From positions 1 to 10,340 of the forward strand of contig JAYRHW010000125.1 in assembly GCA_041907145.1 (NCBI GenBank): DNA of 10,340 bases, in the 5' to 3' direction. The translations under genes were made by a program, and so were the position numbers. Origin of the DNA: JAFLCA01 sp041907145. Lineage in GTDB: Bacteria; Bdellovibrionota_C; UBA2361; JAFLCA01. Below, one piece after another: positions 7,459 through 10,340 of this stretch (its first letter is position 1; each line of letters begins with the position of its first letter). The notes beneath the pieces are model-generated. The model searched no databases and was not told the origin of the DNA. It saw only the letters and a program-made list of their open reading frames with translations.

Positions 7459-8853
7459 CTAGAACTTCGAGTACCCCGGATATCGCGGGAATGGAATTAC
7501 ATCCCGAATATTCTGCATGCCGGTTACGTACATGAGGAATCTCTCGAAGCCCAAGCCGAATCCAGCGTGCGGCACCGTCCCAAATTTTCGCAGCTGCAGG
7601 TACCACCAGTAATTCTCTTCAGGTAGTTTTAGTTCACGAATGCGGTTCAGCAGCACGTCATGCCGCTCCTCACGCTGCGATCCCCCAATAATCTCTCCCA
7701 ACCTTGGTACGAGGGTATCCATGGCACGAACGGTCTTGTTATCCCCGTTGACCTTCATATAGAAGGCCTTTATGTCTTTAGGATAGTTCACTACGAATAG
7801 CGGCCCCTTCACGTACTCATCCGTGAGGAAGCGCTCATGCTCGGACTGCATATCCATCCCCCAATGCACGGGGAATTCGAATTTCTTTCCGCTCTTCTCC
7901 AAAATTCCTATCGCTTCGGTGTAATCAAGCGAGGCAAAATCTGAATTCGCGACGTGCTCCAAGTTTTGGACGTGGTCCTTAGCTACCCATTCTCGCTCGA
8001 GGAAGAACTGCATCTCCTCCTGGCAATTATCCAGCACCCAACGAATCAAATATTTAATGAAATCCTGCGCCAGCTGCATATTGTCTTGCAGGTTGTAAAA
8101 GGCCATCTCCGGCTCGATCATCCAGAATTCGGACAAGTGACGAGTCGTGTTGGAGTTCTCGGCGCGGAAGGTCGGACCAAAGGTGTAAATCTTATTGATC
8201 GCAGTCGCAAAAATTTCGCCTTCGAGCTGGCCAGAGACCGTCAGGCTAGCTTCCGCTTTGAAAAAGTCCTGATTGAAATCGATCTTACCATCGACCTTTG
8301 GAACGTTGTGCAAGTCGAGCGTGGTGACACGAAACATCGCACCGGCCCCTTCACAGTCGGAGCTCGTGATGATCGGCGTGTGGACATCGTAAAAACCGCG
8401 ATCGTAGAAGAAGCGGTGAATCGCCATCGAGGCCTCGGAGCGCACCCTGAATACCGCGCCAAACGTGTTAGAGCGCGGGCGAAGATGCAAAATATCCCGT
8501 AAGAACTCCAAGGTATGCCCCTTCTTTTGCAGAGGATACGACTCCGGATCAGCCTCCCCGACTAACTCGACTGCGCCAACCTGGAACTCATATTTCTGGC
8601 CCTTGGCCGGCGATGCTGACAGCTGCCCCTGAGCTCGAATCGCAGCGCCCGTCGTGATACGAGCCGCCGCGTCGGCGTATCCCGGAGTGGTCGGGTTCAA
8701 TACCAGCTGCAGACCCTTCACTGAGGTGCCATCAGAAAGGTCTATAAAGGACACATTCTTGGACTGGCGGTGGGTACGAACCCAGCCCTCCACGGTGTAG
8801 GAGCCTAGGGCCACTTTATCCTGATTGATTTGGCGAATCGTGATTTTTTGCAT
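7459..8853 (-). CDS. asnS: Asparaginyl-tRNA synthetase
   Basis: The class IIb synthetase charges tRNA-Asn with asparagine using ATP. From ATG 8853 it is 464 residues, nearly the 466 of E. coli AsnS. The N-terminal OB-fold anticodon-binding domain (about 18-100) contains VEGWVRTHRQSKNVSFIDL. The catalytic domain shows motif 2 as FRAENSNTTRHLSEFWMIEPEM (229-250) and motif 3 as GFGLGFERF (431-439), and the protein ends in RDVIPFPRYPGYSKF as AsnS proteins do; HLSEFWMIEPE with GFERF near the end separates it from aspartyl-tRNA synthetase. The frame stays open upstream to an ATG at 9021, but those 56 extra residues have no family match and run into a palindromic tRNA-derived repeat, so 8853 is preferred. 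GAGAA about 8 bases upstream is a weak ribosome site. The presence of AsnS implies direct Asn-tRNA formation. Confidence 0.96.
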   Translation of the reverse strand: MQKITIRQINQDKVALGSYTVEGWVRTHRQSKNVSFIDLSDGTSVKGLQLVLNPTTPGYADAAARITTGAAIRAQGQLSASPAKGQKYEFQVGAVELVGEADPESYPLQKKGHTLEFLRDILHLRPRSNTFGAVFRVRSEASMAIHRFFYDRGFYDVHTPIITSSDCEGAGAMFRVTTLDLHNVPKVDGKIDFNQDFFKAEASLTVSGQLEGEIFATAINKIYTFGPTFRAENSNTTRHLSEFWMIEPEMAFYNLQDNMQLAQDFIKYLIRWVLDNCQEEMQFFLEREWVAKDHVQNLEHVANSDFASLDYTEAIGILEKSGKKFEFPVHWGMDMQSEHERFLTDEYVKGPLFVVNYPKDIKAFYMKVNGDNKTVRAMDTLVPRLGEIIGGSQREERHDVLLNRIRELKLPEENYWWYLQLRKFGTVPHAGFGLGFERFLMYVTGMQNIRDVIPFPRYPGYSKF

Positions 8854-8938
8854 AGGCGTATTCTCGAAACGAGAGGGCCCTAAAGTCAACAGTCGCCTAC
8901 ACCTTTCATTATGAGGCGGGTTGAGATAGCATCGCGGA

Positions 8939-8963
8939 CGCGTTTTTTGAAAATCAAAACGCG
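8939..8963. repeat. Perfect 8-bp inverted repeat upstream of asnS
   Basis: CGCGTTTT (8939-8946) and AAAACGCG (8956-8963) flank a 9-base loop. It lies about 86 bp before the asnS start and just before the truncated tRNA copy. Neither strand has a terminator-like T tract after the stem. It could be a regulator site or an RNA hairpin in the asnS leader; nothing further can be said. Confidence 0.5.
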
Positions 8964-8995
8964 CATATCGGGGTGTAGCTTGAGCCTGGCTAGAG
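8964..8995 (+). pseudogene. Truncated copy of the 5' part of tRNA-Pro
   Basis: CATATCGGGGTGTAGCT (8964-8980) is identical to 9066-9082, which covers the acceptor strand and the start of the D stem of the intact tRNA-Pro plus five bases of its upstream flank. After a small mismatch, AGCCTGGCTAGAG (8983-8995) again matches the D-arm of the tRNA (9084-9096). The match stops before the anticodon stem, so it cannot make a tRNA. The copies are 102 bp apart. It is a fragment left by duplication or insertion. Confidence 0.75.
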
Positions 8996-9055
8996 GCTGC
9001 GCCCGTTGCTCCCACATGCACGCATGTGGGAGTCGTGCTCTAGCCAGGATGCAAG
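8979..9055. repeat. Nested palindrome built from tRNA D-arm sequence
   Basis: The outer arms CCTGGCTAGAG (8985-8995) and CTCTAGCCAGG (9038-9048) are perfectly complementary and can be prolonged through CTTG/CAAG with a small bulge. Nested inside is a 10-bp perfect stem CTCCCACATG (9009-9018) and CATGTGGGAG (9023-9032) with the tetraloop CACG. The right outer arm extended to 9035-9048 is a 14-base inverted copy of the tRNA-Pro D-arm (9086-9099). The 77-base unit could fold as a REP-like hairpin in DNA or RNA. No transposase is present in the window. Confidence 0.7.
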
Positions 9056-9070
9056 TTTGGTAGTCCATAT

Positions 9071-9145
9071 CGGGGTGTAGCTCAGCCTGGCTAGAGCACT
9101 AGTTTTGGGAACTAGGGGTCGTAGGTTCAAATCCTATCACCCCGA
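9071..9145 (+). tRNA. tRNA-Pro (anticodon TGG)
   Basis: A complete cloverleaf of 75 bases folds here. The acceptor stem is CGGGGTG (9071-9077) with CACCCCG (9138-9144) and discriminator A9145. The D stem is GCTC/GAGC (9080-9083, 9094-9097). The anticodon stem is CTAGT/ACTAG (9099-9103, 9111-9115) with loop TTTGGGA, giving anticodon TGG at 9106-9108. The T stem is GTAGG/CCTAT around TTCAAAT (9126-9132). C1-G72 and A73 agree with bacterial proline tRNAs. CCA is not encoded and must be added after transcription. It is transcribed away from asnS; no good sigma70 promoter is seen directly before it, since the palindrome occupies that space. Confidence 0.96.
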
Positions 9146-9466
9146 TTCATTTGCATTGCTTCGGTTCCTCGTTCGCTCATTTCTGTACTTCTGTGTTTCT
9201 GTGGTCAACCCGGCAGCGGATTCGGTCTTTGTTGAGGCCAGCTGCGGCGACTTCCCCCCTCCCAGGATCCGAAAATCTACTGAGCCTGCCCGCTCAACCT
9301 GATTCACCAAACACTGTTATTTGCTGGCTTCACAGAACCGCAGCGACTTCACAGGCATCCTATTTCGATAACGTTATAGTCGCTTGTCATTGCACGTCTA
9401 ATTGAGAGATCATCCTGAAGTCTGTTTTAAAGTAGCCTGCATCCCTAGCGGTCACATTATCCCGAC
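9146..9466. other. Gene-free stretch between tRNA-Pro and the pilP-like gene
   Basis: These 321 bases hold no convincing coding region; two open frames here show no family-like content. A short array of TTCTGT units (about 9180-9202: TTCTGTACTTCTGTGTTTCTGTGG in outline) lies near its start. Close to the right end, TTGAGA (9402-9407) and TTTAAA (9426-9431) with an 18-bp spacer form a modest promoter candidate about 35 bases before the pilP-like ATG. No clear terminator for the tRNA was seen. Confidence 0.4.
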
Positions 9467-10321
9467 ATGGCACGTAAGAAGAAGAAACTCTCCGTCACCA
9501 AGAAGATAAGCATCATCGGCTTGGTTCTGATCGCCATACAGGGAGTCTATCTCCTCATTTTCGGTTCGCGCGCTGAGCCGGTGAGCATGCGCGATGCTAT
9601 TTCGAAGGCAGTCGAGCAGAAAAGCGATATGAGCGTGGCGCGTCGAGAACAGGCCAAGCTTCAGCTGGCGCTCGCTGACTATCAGCTCAAGAATTCAAAA
9701 TTGCCCGCTAGCCTCGATGAACTTGTCCCCACCTACTTTGATGTGCTGCCGGTAGATCCGGCCACCAACAAGCCATTTAAGTACCGTGTCGAGGGAACTC
9801 GATTCTTTATCGGTGACGACACCCCAACCGCTCAGCTTGCAAGTGCCGTAACAGGCCTTGCTGGTGGCGGTCCTGCTACGGCAGAGGAGCAGCAGATTCT
9901 TATCGATTCATTGAACGACCCGAATGCACAAAATGCCTTCGTCTACGATCCCAGCGGCAAGCGTGATCCCTTCATGGCCTTTGATTTTGCTCCGAAGTCC
10001 GAGGACGAGCTCAAGACCCCGCTTGAGCGCTACGATCTAGGCCAGCTAAAGTTGACTGCCGTCCTTGAAGGATTCGACCAGCCGAAGGCGATCATCGAAA
10101 ACGCAGCAGGAAAAGGATTTACGGCAACGATCGGAACCAAGATCGGCCGCAACAACGGCGAAATCGCCGAGATTCAGAAGGATAGAGTCCTGATATTGGA
10201 AACCGAAATCGATTTCACGGGAGTGAAAAAGACCAAGACCACCGAGCTCCGCCTGCGCACCAAGGATCAAAACGAAAGCTCGGGCAAAGGCGGAACAACC
10301 ACACGCAAACGCCAGCCATAG
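9467..10321 (+). CDS. PilP-like type IV pilus assembly protein with pseudopilin (GspG-like) module
   Basis: The 284-residue protein has a lysine-rich start (KKKK, 4-7), one transmembrane helix (about 13-32), a helix and loop module at about 58-110 and a C-terminal PilP domain (about 157-264). The PilP part shows YDPSGKRDPF (160-169), LERYDLGQLKLTAVL (186-200), IGTKIGRNNGEIAEI (222-236) and ILETEIDFTG (243-252), the usual RDPF, LE-Y-L-LK-GI and G-x-x-IG-x-N-G-x-I pattern. The middle segment (SLDELVPTYFDVLPVDP followed by KYRV) resembles the end of GspG-type pseudopilins. PilP normally links the inner-membrane PilMNO complex to the PilQ secretin in the periplasm. Classical PilP (about 175 residues) is a lipoprotein; this one has no cysteine at all and must rely on the helix. 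A basic, Ser/Gly/Thr-rich tail follows. The usual partner genes would be beyond the right edge; none is upstream. ATG 9467 lacks an obvious ribosome site. Confidence 0.8.
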   Translation: MARKKKKLSVTKKISIIGLVLIAIQGVYLLIFGSRAEPVSMRDAISKAVEQKSDMSVARREQAKLQLALADYQLKNSKLPASLDELVPTYFDVLPVDPATNKPFKYRVEGTRFFIGDDTPTAQLASAVTGLAGGGPATAEEQQILIDSLNDPNAQNAFVYDPSGKRDPFMAFDFAPKSEDELKTPLERYDLGQLKLTAVLEGFDQPKAIIENAAGKGFTATIGTKIGRNNGEIAEIQKDRVLILETEIDFTGVKKTKTTELRLRTKDQNESSGKGGTTTRKRQP

Positions 10322-10340
10322 TAACTACGCTCACGCTGCA

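Noticed and set aside
8854..9021. In-frame N-terminal extension of asnS to an ATG at 9021
   Set aside because: The extra 56 residues do not resemble AsnS, the ATG lies in the hairpin loop of the tRNA-derived palindrome, and the 464-residue form from 8853 matches the family length and start.
8854..9060. T-box riboswitch in the asnS leader
   Set aside because: No T-box core sequence or specifier-loop arrangement was seen; the hairpins here derive from tRNA-Pro sequence and not from a tRNA-Asn-sensing leader.
8964..9145. CRISPR-like repeat array
   Set aside because: There are only two partial direct copies and one inverted copy, all explained by tRNA-Pro sequence; there are no regular spacers.
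9105..9405. Short open frames of 65 and 84 residues downstream of and overlapping tRNA-Pro
   Set aside because: They overlap the tRNA or low-complexity intergenic DNA, have no ribosome site and show no protein-family character.

Overview
The window looks like chromosomal DNA of a mid-GC Gram-negative bacterium. The closest feel is Acidobacteriota (Koribacter/Terriglobales-like). This is an inference from overall protein character: a DUF4832 protein, tandem CelD-type acetyltransferases, a PilP-type protein carrying a pseudopilin-like module, and a tRNA gene without an encoded CCA. No marker gene settles the taxonomy.

Left part (1-5830) reads as an envelope or extracellular polysaccharide neighbourhood. 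It holds the 3' part of a DUF4832 putative glycosidase-like protein. After a well-formed sigma70-type promoter come two translationally coupled CelD/FemAB-like GNAT acyltransferases. A membrane-anchored SGNH/GDSL hydrolase runs convergently into the second acyltransferase, with an 11-bp overlap of the ends. Divergent from the hydrolase is a formyltransferase-fold protein with the N/H/D catalytic triad but without the tRNA-binding C-terminal domain of Fmt. Acyl transfer, ester hydrolysis and N-formylation are all typical decorations of surface glycans, so these genes may form a glycan-modification set. No glycosyltransferase or polymerase is inside the window, so this stays a hypothesis.

Middle part (6084-8853) is housekeeping on the minus strand: ornithine aminotransferase (rocD) and asparaginyl-tRNA synthetase (asnS), separated by 166 bp that contains a plausible rocD promoter.

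Right part (8854-10321) has a tRNA-Pro(UGG) gene on the plus strand. Just upstream of it is a striking palindromic segment made of a truncated direct copy of the tRNA 5' half and an inverted copy of its D-arm, around a 10-bp hairpin. A gene-free stretch of 321 bp follows, then a PilP-like type IV pilus protein that is anchored by a transmembrane helix instead of a lipid and carries a GspG-like module. The most unusual non-genic signal is the tRNA-derived palindrome. No clearly new defence or mobile system is visible.
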